A stretch of 44,525 nucleotides of DNA from a virus: positions 1-44,525 of IMG/VR virus record IMGVR_UViG_3300021420_000064; one strand, given 5' to 3'. Position 1 is the first letter of the stretch; every line of letters starts with the position of its first letter. The translations under genes and the position numbers were made by a program. Below, one piece after another: positions 1 to 8,791 of this stretch. The notes below the pieces were generated by a model. That model searched no databases and was not told the DNA's origin. It saw only the letters and a list, made by a program, of their open reading frames with translations.

Positions 1-139
1 GTAGTAGGATGAACCGTTGTAGTAGGAACCCGTTCTGCTGTAGTAGCTGCCGGTCGATGCGGTCGAGAGCGGAATGGTGATCGAATTATTGAAGATGTTT
101 TCGCCCTGGTACTGGAACGTGATCGTGACGTTGCCCGAG
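1..139. repeat. Terminal direct repeat, left copy
   Basis: Bases 1-139 recur at 44387-44525 with one difference, at position 13 (A here, T in the other copy); the last 126 bases are identical. Both copies lie in the same frame of the tail-hub gene, and the frame runs through the join without a break. This is what an assembly overlap of a circular or circularly permuted genome looks like. A true short terminal repeat of a linear virion DNA is less likely because the repeat sits inside a gene. Confidence 0.9.
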
Positions 140-1461
140 AGATTTTGCTGATATTTTACGTATCCCTCGACATCGTACATCTTGGAGTCGAGCCGCGCTG
201 GAATAAGCTTCGACAGGAATTGAACGTCTATCGCATTGGTCCCGCCGTCGCCGTTAGCGCCCGTTCCCTCCATGCGGTAGATGTTGCCGGAACCGTCGCC
301 CATGAATACGTATTCCAGTCCGTCCGATGGATCGAGCAGAGACATCACCATGGTCGGCTGATAGGCTATGGGGTGGCTAGTCTCCCATCGCATCCACGGA
401 CTAATTTGGTTCGCGTCTCGAATAGCGGGGTCCATGACCCAGCATTGCGATACGCCGTTAGGGAAGCAATAAACCTTCCGTATCCTGGAATTGAAAACGT
501 TGGTCCAACCATTGAATGTCGCGATCTGATCGGAAACTATTGCAGTAAGGTCCGCGCTTTGCGAATTGCCGTAGCTATTGGTATCGCGGACACTCTCGAT
601 GCGACCCTGACGACCGTAGATGAAGTCGTTACCGATCTCACACAGAGACTCGTACCCCACCGCATTGCTCGCGGAATAGAACGGAATGAAATCATAGTTG
701 GTGGCGTCCGTTCCGGTCAGAGAATAGATGCTGCCCTGTTGGGTCGAAAGCATCGTGCCGAGAAACGATGAAATTATCCCGTTAATCGGCTTCAAATCCG
801 GGCTGAACATGAAGAACGGATCAGCGGCCCCCAACGAACTCGACGGCGCGCTGACGGTCGTTATCTCTTTAAAATTGCTTTGCTCCGAGCCAATCATCAT
901 ATGGGGAAGTGGGCCGCTTCCGTCCTTGACGTTGGCAAAAACCGCAATTCCGTTGGTGACGTTGCAATACTTGGCGTAGAAGTTGCCGAATGGATTATTG
1001 GCCTGATCGGTAAAGATGATGCTGGTGAAATGCGTGCCGTCCCACTGATAGACCGTATCGACCAAATTCAGATCGGTTACGAGCAAAACGTCGGTAAGAT
1101 TCCATGCCTGCGATTGCCAGTGTCCTCTTAGCTGGCATGTCGAACTGCAACTACCGACGCTGGTAAATGTCGAGTGTCCGTTCCACGAGTAGATCGTATT
1201 CCCGGCCTGAAATATCGTTGTGACCGTTCCGTCCGTTTTGAGCAGGCTTCCTGCACCGCGGATCGACTGCCCGTTCGGAGCCGTGCCGATGAGATCGAAT
1301 GGCGGACGATTGCGCAGATTGCGGTTGTCAATGTCGATGAGAAAGTTGAAGCCTCCCGCCGCTTCCTGCCCTTGTATTTCATCCGGTGACGCTCTCGTAT
1401 GCAAGCCGCCGCCGAATTTTAGGGTTACGCTATTTTCCTCGGGACCGATCTTCTGGACCAT
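1..1461 (-). CDS. Tail hub/nozzle or packaged-DNA stabilisation protein (P22 gp10 class), N-terminal 487 codons
   Basis: Open frame from ATG at 1461, whose first base is shared with the upstream stop (TGATG), to base 1, where the window cuts it. Joined to 44386-44243 it gives a protein of 534 aa. It directly follows the head-tail adaptor, the position of P22 gp10 and of T7-type nozzles. The sequence is beta-rich with many G, S, N and Y residues, has no signal peptide, and shows repeated sheet-turn blocks that could form a propeller-like hub. The C-terminal quarter is tyrosine/serine-rich (GSYYNGSSYY near the cut). Role by position and size: closes the portal channel after packaging and links to the tail. 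The name is by synteny, not by clear sequence similarity. Confidence 0.75.
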   Translation of the reverse strand, partial: MVQKIGPEENSVTLKFGGGLHTRASPDEIQGQEAAGGFNFLIDIDNRNLRNRPPFDLIGTAPNGQSIRGAGSLLKTDGTVTTIFQAGNTIYSWNGHSTFTSVGSCSSTCQLRGHWQSQAWNLTDVLLVTDLNLVDTVYQWDGTHFTSIIFTDQANNPFGNFYAKYCNVTNGIAVFANVKDGSGPLPHMMIGSEQSNFKEITTVSAPSSSLGAADPFFMFSPDLKPINGIISSFLGTMLSTQQGSIYSLTGTDATNYDFIPFYSASNAVGYESLCEIGNDFIYGRQGRIESVRDTNSYGNSQSADLTAIVSDQIATFNGWTNVFNSRIRKVYCFPNGVSQCWVMDPAIRDANQISPWMRWETSHPIAYQPTMVMSLLDPSDGLEYVFMGDGSGNIYRMEGTGANGDGGTNAIDVQFLSKLIPARLDSKMYDVEGYVKYQQNLSGNVTITFQYQGENIFNNSITIPLSTASTGSYYSRTGSYYNGSSYY

Positions 1462-2129
1462 CAGCCCCTCGGCGAGTAATGCGGACGCTGCTTTTCCTCA
1501 GTCACGTAACGAGAGGCGCGGCCAATGGCCTGTTGCCATAGCGCCTGATCGAACTCGTTGCGCATTTCCCGCTTGTAGAGCTGCACCCAGGCTGGGACCA
1601 TGGCGCGGAATGTCGTGTCGAGGAACGGGATTGGATCCGTTGCATTCACCAGCACCATGTTCCGTTCATATTCGTAGTAGTAGGTGTGGCCGTTGCTAGG
1701 GGCGTCCGGCGCGCGATCAAGACGCAACTTGCCGGTGATTGGGCTTATCACGCCCCAAATCGGCAGGCCGGTATAGGTCTGCTGCGGGTCGAGCAAAAGG
1801 AGTGCGTTGTAACCCTCCTCATATTCCCACAGATATTGATTGTTCACCCGGTCGATCATCGGCCAGATGAGCGTTATGAAATCGGTAGCGAAAGCGTACT
1901 CACGCACTCCGGTAGCCAGAACGATCGTGCTTTCGTTCTGTTCGTTCGGCAGCGACTTGCCGCACGCGCTGTAGAGTTCGTCGATGCCTTCGTTGATGAC
2001 CTGAACGGCGATATCTATGTTGTGCTGCAACGGCGAATTGGTCAGCGACGACAGCAGGCCAGCGTTGCCGGCAATGACGTTGACGCGCTTCAAGACCTCA
2101 TTCACGCCATCCAAAAGCGTGTGACTCAC
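1461..2129 (-). CDS. Head-tail adaptor (P22 gp4-like class)
   Basis: 222 aa. It starts with an ATG overlapping the stop of the SAP-domain gene by 4 bases (ATGA) and ends TGATG-coupled to the tail hub. The first 60 residues are helical (LLDGVNEVLKRVN, then INEGIDELYSACGKSL), the centre is beta-rich (YAFATDFITLIWP), and the C-terminus is helical (WVQLYKREMRNEFDQALWQQ). This helix-sheet-helix layout and the place between capsid and hub fit the head-completion adaptor that docks under the portal in short-tailed phages. Family assignment is by architecture and synteny. Confidence 0.7.
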   Translation of the reverse strand: MSHTLLDGVNEVLKRVNVIAGNAGLLSSLTNSPLQHNIDIAVQVINEGIDELYSACGKSLPNEQNESTIVLATGVREYAFATDFITLIWPMIDRVNNQYLWEYEEGYNALLLLDPQQTYTGLPIWGVISPITGKLRLDRAPDAPSNGHTYYYEYERNMVLVNATDPIPFLDTTFRAMVPAWVQLYKREMRNEFDQALWQQAIGRASRYVTEEKQRPHYSPRG

Positions 2130-2587
2130 CGCAGCTTATCCCGCAGCTTGGCGATGTTATCGGTGCGCGCCATTTTGATCCCGCGGCTACGACATTCCTG
2201 CCGCAATTCCTGAATGCTCATCTTGTCAACCGACGTGGCCTCTGCCGGCTCGGCAACAGGTACGGGCGACGGCTGATCCATCAGGGTATTCCCCTCGACG
2301 AATTGCCCGGTTGGACGGCCCATGCAACGGATGGCCACAGGCACGTTCACCATGCCGCGATTGCGCAAGTAGTTCTCCATTTCCTCTTTCGTGGCCGTGG
2401 CCTGACTGGCGACGAACGGAATGGTGCGCTGGCGAAACCCCTGGTCGGAAGTCCACTCGAACTTACTGAGATACGAAACCATGTCGGGAATGGCGCCCTT
2501 GACCTTGGCAAAGTCCCACAATTCGTCGCGGGTAGCCTTGCCTAGACTGTCGCGCGGATCCTCGATCTTCGTCAGAACTAAGCCCAT
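2126..2587 (-). CDS. Small head-region protein with C-terminal SAP motif
   Basis: 153 aa from ATG 2587, chosen because GGAG sits 6 bases upstream; an in-frame TTG at 2599 has no comparable site. The last 31 residues look like a SAP DNA-binding motif: SIQELRQECRSRGIKMAR followed by TDNIAKLRDKLR, two helices around a conserved G. A proline/acidic linker (PSPVPVAEPAEA) separates it from the N-terminal part. It lies between the capsid and the adaptor and overlaps the adaptor start by 4 bases. SAP motifs bind DNA or RNA, so contact with packaged DNA at the connector is a reasonable guess. The N-terminal 110 residues are unrecognised. Confidence 0.8.
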   Translation of the reverse strand: MGLVLTKIEDPRDSLGKATRDELWDFAKVKGAIPDMVSYLSKFEWTSDQGFRQRTIPFVASQATATKEEMENYLRNRGMVNVPVAIRCMGRPTGQFVEGNTLMDQPSPVPVAEPAEATSVDKMSIQELRQECRSRGIKMARTDNIAKLRDKLR

Positions 2588-2640
2588 GACCTTCTCCAAG
2601 TGAAAGGGCAGGAGACAATCCCCTGCCCTCAGTTACTCGT

Positions 2641-3720
2641 TTACGGGTTGATGATGCCCGCCGCGCAACGGATCGACAGTCCCCAATTAGAGTTGAGGAC
2701 CGCGCCGGCAAAGAACGTCTTGTATGCCAGCGTCGCGATTTCGTTGAACGGATCGCCCGCGCCGGCAGACCCGACCGGATGATTGATGATCTCCCATCCA
2801 CCGGTATTGTCGCCGGCATGATAGGTGCCATCCGTCATCCGCATGCCGAGGCCGACCGAGCCAAGGCAGTCCTGGCCGTAGATCGGAACGGCATACTCGT
2901 CGGCATTGCCCGTCGTATTGCGAACCGCCGTGCTCGAGCCGCCGCCGCCCGCTGTGATCGAGGCATCTTCCGACTGGATGAACCGGATGCCACGACCCGC
3001 CAGCGAGTAGTAGCCGAACTCGCCGGTGGCGATGCTGATGGCCTGGTGATACTTCTCAACCGAAGTAAACCCGGTCAGTTGCGCGATGTCCGCCGCCACG
3101 TCCGGGTGACAGAAACCCCAGAACGACGGCAAGATCGGCACGGTAGCCTGCTGCAACGCGCCCATCGACATGCCGGTAAAGGTACGCGCGGCATTGCGGG
3201 AGAGTTGGTTCACCACGTAGTTGAGGTCGCCGGTCGCAACCTTGGCAATGACGGCGCCCTTGGAGGCGACGTTGTTGGCAAAGACTTGCGTCAGGCTTCC
3301 CTCGCTCACGTTACGCATGAGCTCGTTGAGCGACCGGCCCGCGGACTCGCCGAGCGTTCCGATCAGTTCGTTCGTGGTCCCGTTCGGATTGAACAGTTCC
3401 ACTTCCTCGTTCACGATGTAGAACTGGCCGTACTTTGAAACAGTGGCCAGAACGTCGGTGAACGTCGGAGTAACCGAAGAACGACCGCCCATGAAGGAGA
3501 GCGCGCCGGTGAGTTCCGACAAAGCCGAGGTCGAAGGAGCAAGCTGCTCGATGCGCCGCCACTTGATGGTGGAGGTGCCTTGCTGTTTGTTCAAAGTCCC
3601 CGGCACGGTGCCCGTGAAGTACGGACAAACCTGCTGCGCCCTTCGCAGAAAGGTCTGCTGAAAGACCGCATTTATCGGCTTGGTAAGATACGTTACGTCG
3701 TCAGTGACTGTCAGGGCCAT
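2641..3720 (-). CDS. Major capsid protein, N4-gp56 family
   Basis: 359 aa with a clear ribosome site (AGGAG, 7 bases before ATG). Features typical of the N4-gp56 capsid family: an N-arm with PINAVFQQTFLRRAQQ, the segment YGQFYIVNEEVELFNPNG, the helix GESAGRSLNELMRNVSEGS, and the C-terminal GDPFNEIATLAYKTFFAG with AVLNSNWGLSIR. The fold expected is HK97-type, assembling the icosahedral shell on the scaffold encoded just upstream. A related copy of the N-arm, PIDAVFQQSFLRRAQQ, occurs inside another ORF at 18544-18858. Confidence 0.93.
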   Translation of the reverse strand: MALTVTDDVTYLTKPINAVFQQTFLRRAQQVCPYFTGTVPGTLNKQQGTSTIKWRRIEQLAPSTSALSELTGALSFMGGRSSVTPTFTDVLATVSKYGQFYIVNEEVELFNPNGTTNELIGTLGESAGRSLNELMRNVSEGSLTQVFANNVASKGAVIAKVATGDLNYVVNQLSRNAARTFTGMSMGALQQATVPILPSFWGFCHPDVAADIAQLTGFTSVEKYHQAISIATGEFGYYSLAGRGIRFIQSEDASITAGGGGSSTAVRNTTGNADEYAVPIYGQDCLGSVGLGMRMTDGTYHAGDNTGGWEIINHPVGSAGAGDPFNEIATLAYKTFFAGAVLNSNWGLSIRCAAGIINP

Positions 3721-3746
3721 GGAAAACTCCTATGGCGTTGCGGTCA

Positions 3747-4373
3747 CTACACGCCGGGATCAAACCCGAAATTCTCTCGGGTGTATTTGCGAAGTTCGGC
3801 GTTGCTCATCTGCCCAAGTTTGGGCGCGGGCTCTGTAGTGGCCTTGGCTGATGCGCCCCGCAACGAGGCGACAACCGCCTCCCGATCCTCAGTCACGCCC
3901 TTGTCCGGCAGCTTCGCCACCTTCTGGGAGAGACGCTTGCTGAGCTCCGACTTGACCTTGCCCCACTGGCGCGGGTTTTGCTCGCGTTGCAGATAGGCTT
4001 GGCCTAGTCTCGGATCCTTGCGCGCCTGAGCGTCAAGCCACGCCTCGACCATATCGTCATCGAAAACATCTGCGGGAACTTCCCCGCGGATTTCTCCGAT
4101 CGTCTCGGCAATGGCTCGCTTGTGCTTTTCGTTGGCCCACTCGTTGGCTTGCGCCTTGAGTAGATTAACGTCAGCCGCAAGGGCATTAGGTTCGGGTTGT
4201 GTCGTCGTTGTTACGGGTGGTGAAACCGTGTCCGCCTTCTTGGTGCCCTGGTCGTATTCGGCCAGGAGCGCGTCCAATGCGTCCACATCTTCCCGTGCGC
4301 TGTCGCCTGCATCCGCAACCGGCTTTGCCGTCACGTCTGCCTTATCAACCACGGCCTGCTTGTCGTCACTCAC
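3747..4373 (-). CDS. Scaffolding protein
   Basis: 208 aa from a GTG start with AAGGAG 8 bases upstream. Highly charged, rich in A, K, E and D, no hydrophobic core, with a disordered acidic N-terminus and helical C-terminal half (KVKSELSKRLSQKVAKL) and a short C-terminal helix ending NFGFDPGV. Position directly before the capsid gene and this composition are the hallmark of phage scaffolds, which template procapsid assembly and leave before or during packaging. Sequence similarity within scaffolds is low, so the call is by context and composition. Confidence 0.8.
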   Translation of the reverse strand: MSDDKQAVVDKADVTAKPVADAGDSAREDVDALDALLAEYDQGTKKADTVSPPVTTTTQPEPNALAADVNLLKAQANEWANEKHKRAIAETIGEIRGEVPADVFDDDMVEAWLDAQARKDPRLGQAYLQREQNPRQWGKVKSELSKRLSQKVAKLPDKGVTEDREAVVASLRGASAKATTEPAPKLGQMSNAELRKYTRENFGFDPGV

Positions 4374-4608
4374 TGTCTGTCTCCTTCGGTGCTTCTCCGG
4401 TCAGCAGCGTCAGCCATTGATTGTGCTGATCGCGTCGGCCGGATTGGTAAACGTTATTTGCTCCAACTATTTCAAGATTCTCGTGCTTCTTCGGCCTATA
4501 CCTCGGCCATTGCGGCGCTGGGATCGCCACCAGCAGCTCCCGGAATCCCGGATGCTGGCGCAGGGCGGCCAGGGCCGCCGCCAGGGCGGGGCTGTTGTGG
4601 ACTGGCAT
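4366..4608 (-). CDS. Small conserved-looking protein between portal and scaffold
   Basis: 80 aa. It starts inside the portal gene (113-base overlap in another frame) and runs 8 bases past the scaffold start, so it is embedded in a tightly coupled set. The N-terminus is an alanine/leucine helix (ALAAALAALRQHPGFRELL) followed by a basic stretch WPRYRPKKHE. No family recognised. The coupling at the scaffold end supports it as a real gene; the long overlap with the portal argues for caution. Possible head-assembly cofactor. Confidence 0.6.
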   Translation of the reverse strand: MPVHNSPALAAALAALRQHPGFRELLVAIPAPQWPRYRPKKHENLEIVGANNVYQSGRRDQHNQWLTLLTGEAPKETDSE

Positions 4609-6406
4609 TGATGATCGCCTCCAAATCGGTCCATCCGCCTTCGCGGAGAATTGCGTCGATCACCGCGTCGAGATTGACCCGCGGCGGCATGCCCATCTTG
4701 ACCTTCATCATGTCGATCTGGACGGCCTGATTGACCGCGGCAATCTTCTGCTGCGACTTCTGCTGCTTTTCCTGCGGCCCACCAGCGCCGAACCACTCGA
4801 ATTGCGCCGCTTCCGGCAGCATCGACTTGTCGAGCTCGACATAGCCGCCATAGGCGTCAATGAAGAACGATATGTTCTCCTTGCTGCCCAAAGCCTGCCG
4901 GCCGAGCGAGTAGGCCATGCTCAGCCAATTCGTCAGCGGCCCTTGGCCGATCTGGTTGACATAATCTGTGGTCCGCACTGCGCCGCGCTGCAATTCCGCA
5001 TCCTTGGCGTAGGCGGTCGTATGGCTTACCGTTGATGCGCCAATTCTCGCCGGAAGCACGCCGGTAAGCTGCGCATAGAGATTGATGAATTGCAGGGCCG
5101 CTTGCGCAAGCGCGCTAGGGTCGCCCCCGATCTGGTCATAGACGGTGACCGGATCATTGGTTTCCCACATCGCATTCGGGAAAATCTCAGGTCCGCCCGA
5201 CTGAGCAAACGCCATGTCGCTGCGGTCATATCCGACAGGCGGTGAGTTCTTGAGCATCGCCGCGTCGAGAAAGCGGTTGGTCGCATCGGTTGCCGCCATC
5301 TGCACCGTGCGGCCCTTCATCAGCGGGCCGGTCGGGTAGGTGTCGTCCGCGCTTTCGTGCATGTACGGGAATAAAAGGTAACTAGAGAACGATTGCTTGC
5401 GGAACCGAAAACGGATCACGCCGCGGCTTGACCCGCCGCCCGGCTCCTGCCCGCCCAAGGCAACAGTGATAATGGCGCCGGGAATGACGACGCTGCGCAC
5501 CGTCTTGCGCGGCACCACGATGTCGCCTTCCATTTCCAGGACTTGGACATAGCCTCTCTTGTCGGGCTGGATCTTGCCCAAAATCTTCGGCATCCAGCCA
5601 CCGTCCTCGTCGTCGGGGTCGGTCGAGCCTTTGTTGGCAGCAAGCGCCAGATTTTCGTATTTCAGATAATCGTGGGCGATGTGCGCCTGTCCGAGCACGG
5701 TAGAGCTGTGCAGCGTCGGCTTCGGCTCATCGAGATAAAGGTTTTTGATCGAGCACGGCACGATGACAGGAATGCGCTGTTTTTCCTTGCGCACCCCACG
5801 CGCCTCAGTGATCCATATGTTCTTGCGCTCGAGCCGACCGCGGCCAACGCCAATGCCGTACTTGAAAGCCTCGGCGTTGATGATGTCGAACCGCGAGGTA
5901 TGGTCGTACTGCTTGAAGTAGTGCAACAGGAACCCATGCACTAGCTTGTCGGCATTGTCCTGATTGACCGATGACGGAATGTAGTTGTCATCCCCGAGCA
6001 CCTTGACGCCGCCTTGGCCCTCGACCCTTTTCAGATAGTCGTCGGTGACTTCGGCGTGGGATTTGAACCAATCGCCATTGTCCGAGAACATCATCCGGCG
6101 CGCATCCGCAGTCAGAACCTCCAATGCCTGCGCCTGCAACGGCAACTCAGTCTCGGCCATCCATTTCTTCTTGGTATCGACTTGGCCGTTCGGCAGTTGC
6201 TTGAACAGAACCGAAGGTTCCATCGCGACTTGCCGGTCGATCTCCTTCCAGGCCCGCTCGCGGTCCTCGCGCGCCGTCTTGCGCCTAGTGTATTCCTCGA
6301 CGATGTAATCGCCGATCCACTTCCAGTCCCGGTCGTCGAAGCGCCTGGATTTCTTGACCTCGCCGGTTGTTCTATCGACGGTCTTTACGTCGTCCTGCTT
6401 GGCCAT
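4496..6406 (-). CDS. Portal protein
   Basis: 636 aa, ATG overlapping the upstream stop as TGATG. The length, the place after the large terminase, and long helices with a glycine/proline tail (GGPGRPAPASG near the C-terminus) fit a podovirus portal, the dodecameric ring at the capsid vertex through which DNA is packed and ejected. The N-terminal 130 residues carry a charged helical region (EEYTRRKTAREDRERAWKEI), as often seen in this gene. The middle holds beta-rich wing/stem segments (VQVLEMEGDIVVPRKTVRSV). The C-terminal barrel region is polar and Q/K-rich (EKQQKSQQKIAAVNQAVQID). Confidence 0.88.
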   Translation of the reverse strand: MAKQDDVKTVDRTTGEVKKSRRFDDRDWKWIGDYIVEEYTRRKTAREDRERAWKEIDRQVAMEPSVLFKQLPNGQVDTKKKWMAETELPLQAQALEVLTADARRMMFSDNGDWFKSHAEVTDDYLKRVEGQGGVKVLGDDNYIPSSVNQDNADKLVHGFLLHYFKQYDHTSRFDIINAEAFKYGIGVGRGRLERKNIWITEARGVRKEKQRIPVIVPCSIKNLYLDEPKPTLHSSTVLGQAHIAHDYLKYENLALAANKGSTDPDDEDGGWMPKILGKIQPDKRGYVQVLEMEGDIVVPRKTVRSVVIPGAIITVALGGQEPGGGSSRGVIRFRFRKQSFSSYLLFPYMHESADDTYPTGPLMKGRTVQMAATDATNRFLDAAMLKNSPPVGYDRSDMAFAQSGGPEIFPNAMWETNDPVTVYDQIGGDPSALAQAALQFINLYAQLTGVLPARIGASTVSHTTAYAKDAELQRGAVRTTDYVNQIGQGPLTNWLSMAYSLGRQALGSKENISFFIDAYGGYVELDKSMLPEAAQFEWFGAGGPQEKQQKSQQKIAAVNQAVQIDMMKVKMGMPPRVNLDAVIDAILREGGWTDLEAIINASPQQPRPGGGPGRPAPASGIPGAAGGDPSAAMAEV

Positions 6407-6762
6407 CAGTGGGCACGCTTAATCTTGGCAAGTCCCTTGCCCGCCAGTTCCAGCGTCTTGTTGATCCTCGCCGCCTGTCGGTCGTTCAATCCGACGCTTT
6501 CCACATCATGCAAAGCCTCGTAATAGGCCACGCCGGATAGTCCCGCAGGCTTTCCTTCGGAATGCCATACCGTCGCAAAGCATCCGTTGGGGAACTTGTT
6601 TTTCTCGACAGGCACGGCAAACTTCAATTCCAGCCCGCGATACATTTCCGGGGTCACAAATCCGTCTGCCACGTAAACCTCGATGCCATGCAGCTTCGTG
6701 CGAAGAACCGGCTTTATCGGTGTGTCCGACAAAAACCGCTCCAACCGTTCTTTGGTGTTCAT
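6406..6762 (-). CDS. Hypothetical protein between large terminase and portal
   Basis: 118 aa, overlapping the terminase stop by 4 bases (ATGA) and the portal start as TGATG, so it is translated as part of the packaging block. A mixed alpha/beta protein: central strands (GIEVYVADGFV, LELKFAVPVEKNKF) followed by a basic helical C-terminus (RQAARINKTLELAGKGLAK). No family recognised. Position suggests a packaging or head-assembly accessory role. Confidence 0.8.
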   Translation of the reverse strand: MNTKERLERFLSDTPIKPVLRTKLHGIEVYVADGFVTPEMYRGLELKFAVPVEKNKFPNGCFATVWHSEGKPAGLSGVAYYEALHDVESVGLNDRQAARINKTLELAGKGLAKIKRAH

Positions 6763-8210
6763 ATTCTCGCGCTGGCGATTGGCTGTTGCGGTGCTTGCGA
6801 GCGGCGAACGGCGTACGAATCCGGCGCAACCCCGTATCGTTTCATCATCACCGCGTAGAAAGTTGCCTTCAAAATATCGTCACGCTGGGCTACGATGCGC
6901 CCTTCCTTGCGGTGATAGCTGCGCTTTTCCTCAAACCACAGCGGCAGATTGGAAAACACCTTGAACCGTCCGGTGTTCATAAGTTCCAGAATTTCATCAA
7001 CAATCGGCTCTACGGGCTGAGAACCGCCGGCCTCGTGCTCGCCGTACCGCTTCGAATACCGCGCCGACTTCGACAGCATATTGACGCCGTGATCGCGGTA
7101 GTGCTGCGCCAACGTCTTGCCGCCGGATTTCTCCCGGTTCATGCCGTCATGCGGCCATGCTACAGGAATGAATTTGTTACTCTTGTTGAGCCATGCCGCG
7201 TGATAGGCCGCGGTCTGGCCCTTGGCCCGGTAGCAGTCGATGACGTAAATCTTGTCGAGCTCGCGATCCCAGGCAATCTCGACGCCAGCCGCCGGGTGGT
7301 CGATGCCGAAGTCAATCCCTTTGATGCGGGCAAAATGAACGGGGATCTTGAACGGATCGATCCTGATGTCGTCGTCCGCGACCGGGAACACCGCGCCCTC
7401 GCCCATCATCGGAATGCCCTTAGTGCGGGCGTCACGTTCATGGTCGCGGTAGGATGCCGACGCTCGAGCCTTATCCTCATCGCTCAAGTGTGGCGCGTCA
7501 TCCCATGTCGCCGTCTTGAGATAGACCCCGGAATCCTCGCCGGCCGTCATGAAGTGATCGACCAGCTCAGTCATGCCGTGCAGCGGCGTGAACGTCACCA
7601 GCACAATGCCGTGCGAGGTGATAACGCGGGTCTGCGCTTCCGAGAAAATCTTGTAGTCCTCCGGTTCCTCGTCTAGCCACACGACATGCGGCGCGGTGCC
7701 CTGCCATTTCTGCCAGCCCTGTTCGTATGATTTGAGGATACAGGTCGATAACCCGCCCGACTTGTGCCGCACCTGGAACGACTCAGCGACGTTCTTGACG
7801 CCCGCCTGCCGCGTCGTCGGGCGACCGACAATCAGTGCTCGAGGAACCCAGCCGCTACCGAGTTCCTGCCCAAGACCGCCAAGCAATTCCGTCTGCACGA
7901 TGTCGCGCGATGTCTCGTTGGTCGGCGAGCCGGTCCAGACCAAAACCGGCTTGTCGAATCGCTTGCCTTGCCACCAATCGGGATAGTTTCCGGTCAGGTG
8001 ATAGGAAACCTCGCATCCCGCGCACGCCGTCTTGCCGACACGGGAGGCCGCCATCAGCATCCGCTCGGGATTGTCGGCACCAGCGACGTGAAATTCGGAC
8101 TGCCACGGATACGGCTTGTATTTGACGATCCTGTTGCCGGCGATGTCACGGTGGAATTTTGCAACCAGGGCCGCAAGCCGCGGCGCCTGCTCTATGGTGA
8201 TCCCAGCCAC
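6759..8210 (-). CDS. terL: Terminase large subunit
   Basis: 483 aa from a GTG start overlapping the previous gene by 19 bases. The ATPase part has a Walker A variant SRVGKT at residues 56-61 and a Walker B VVWLDEE at 176-182 with the catalytic acidic pair. A coupling motif VTFTPL lies near 205-210. The nuclease half begins with GIDFGID (Asp300, Asp304), an RNase H-like metal site, and later has an aspartate in RDDILKATF. It powers packaging through the portal and cuts the concatemer. The small subunit is not adjacent but about 9.8 kb upstream in the same operon. Confidence 0.95.
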   Translation of the reverse strand: MAGITIEQAPRLAALVAKFHRDIAGNRIVKYKPYPWQSEFHVAGADNPERMLMAASRVGKTACAGCEVSYHLTGNYPDWWQGKRFDKPVLVWTGSPTNETSRDIVQTELLGGLGQELGSGWVPRALIVGRPTTRQAGVKNVAESFQVRHKSGGLSTCILKSYEQGWQKWQGTAPHVVWLDEEPEDYKIFSEAQTRVITSHGIVLVTFTPLHGMTELVDHFMTAGEDSGVYLKTATWDDAPHLSDEDKARASASYRDHERDARTKGIPMMGEGAVFPVADDDIRIDPFKIPVHFARIKGIDFGIDHPAAGVEIAWDRELDKIYVIDCYRAKGQTAAYHAAWLNKSNKFIPVAWPHDGMNREKSGGKTLAQHYRDHGVNMLSKSARYSKRYGEHEAGGSQPVEPIVDEILELMNTGRFKVFSNLPLWFEEKRSYHRKEGRIVAQRDDILKATFYAVMMKRYGVAPDSYAVRRSQAPQQPIASARI

Positions 8211-8791
8211 TTCGCCGTTCTTCCCGATAGCGAGCGCACCTTGCCGTCAAACGCCATATCGATCGCCTTGAGCCATTCCGGGTCATCGTCCGTGACCTCA
8301 ACGGTGAACCTTGTCTTGCGCCACGGCGGCTCGCCATTGTGGCCGCCATTGTCCAGCGGCATGCCGGCAAGCACGATTTTGTCGTAGCCCAGCGCCACGG
8401 CGGTTAGGATTGCCCCCAGCCCCGACGTACCCCCGCCGTGCCACGGCCAGACATTTCCGGTTCCCTGTGTACGAGAATGAGTAGCAAGCGGCGGCCCAAA
8501 TTCGTCCGTATATTCGTCCCGCCGACAAGCAACGTGGCGCATGAGAACGGAAGCCACATTGGAATAGGCGTGAGAAATGCGGCCGGGAAATACCTCGACC
8601 ATACGGTTGACGGTCAGGAAGTCCCAGCCGCGTTTCTCGACCGCATTGTCACCACGGCAACCAAACCGTTCGAGATCGTCCCACACGCACGCCGCATCGC
8701 CGCAGACCACGACGCCGCCGCGATATTTTCCGGCAATCTTGGGAAGATTATTCGGTATTCCGTATGCGGCCAGATATTCAGCCAGCGCCAT
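8192..8791 (-). CDS. Rossmann-like protein, MptE/DUF115-type candidate
   Basis: 199 aa from ATG 8791, sharing a base with the upstream stop (TGATG). Early strand-loop GGVVVCGDAACVWDDL is a nucleotide-binding-like turn, and the later segment GGGTSGLGAILTAVALGYDK with IVLAGMPLD resembles the glycine-rich helix and strand of the MptE/DUF115 and sialyltransferase-like group, where the protein handles sugar- or pterin-diphosphates. Conserved-looking Asp, His and Asn follow (DNGGH). It sits beside a glycosyltransferase and a methyltransferase, so a part in glycan modification is plausible. Function is inferred only. Confidence 0.6.
   Translation of the reverse strand: MALAEYLAAYGIPNNLPKIAGKYRGGVVVCGDAACVWDDLERFGCRGDNAVEKRGWDFLTVNRMVEVFPGRISHAYSNVASVLMRHVACRRDEYTDEFGPPLATHSRTQGTGNVWPWHGGGTSGLGAILTAVALGYDKIVLAGMPLDNGGHNGEPPWRKTRFTVEVTDDDPEWLKAIDMAFDGKVRSLSGRTAKWLGSP

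Noticed and set aside
145-771. Rightward open frame of 208 codons
   Set aside because: Lies antisense to the tail-hub gene, no ribosome site, protein composition of a shadow frame.
2779-3438. Rightward open frame of 219 codons inside the capsid gene
   Set aside because: Antisense to a clear capsid gene; sequence rich in R, A and D as expected of a shadow.
6720-7676. Rightward open frame of 318 codons
   Set aside because: Antisense to the large terminase with all its motifs; no ribosome site.
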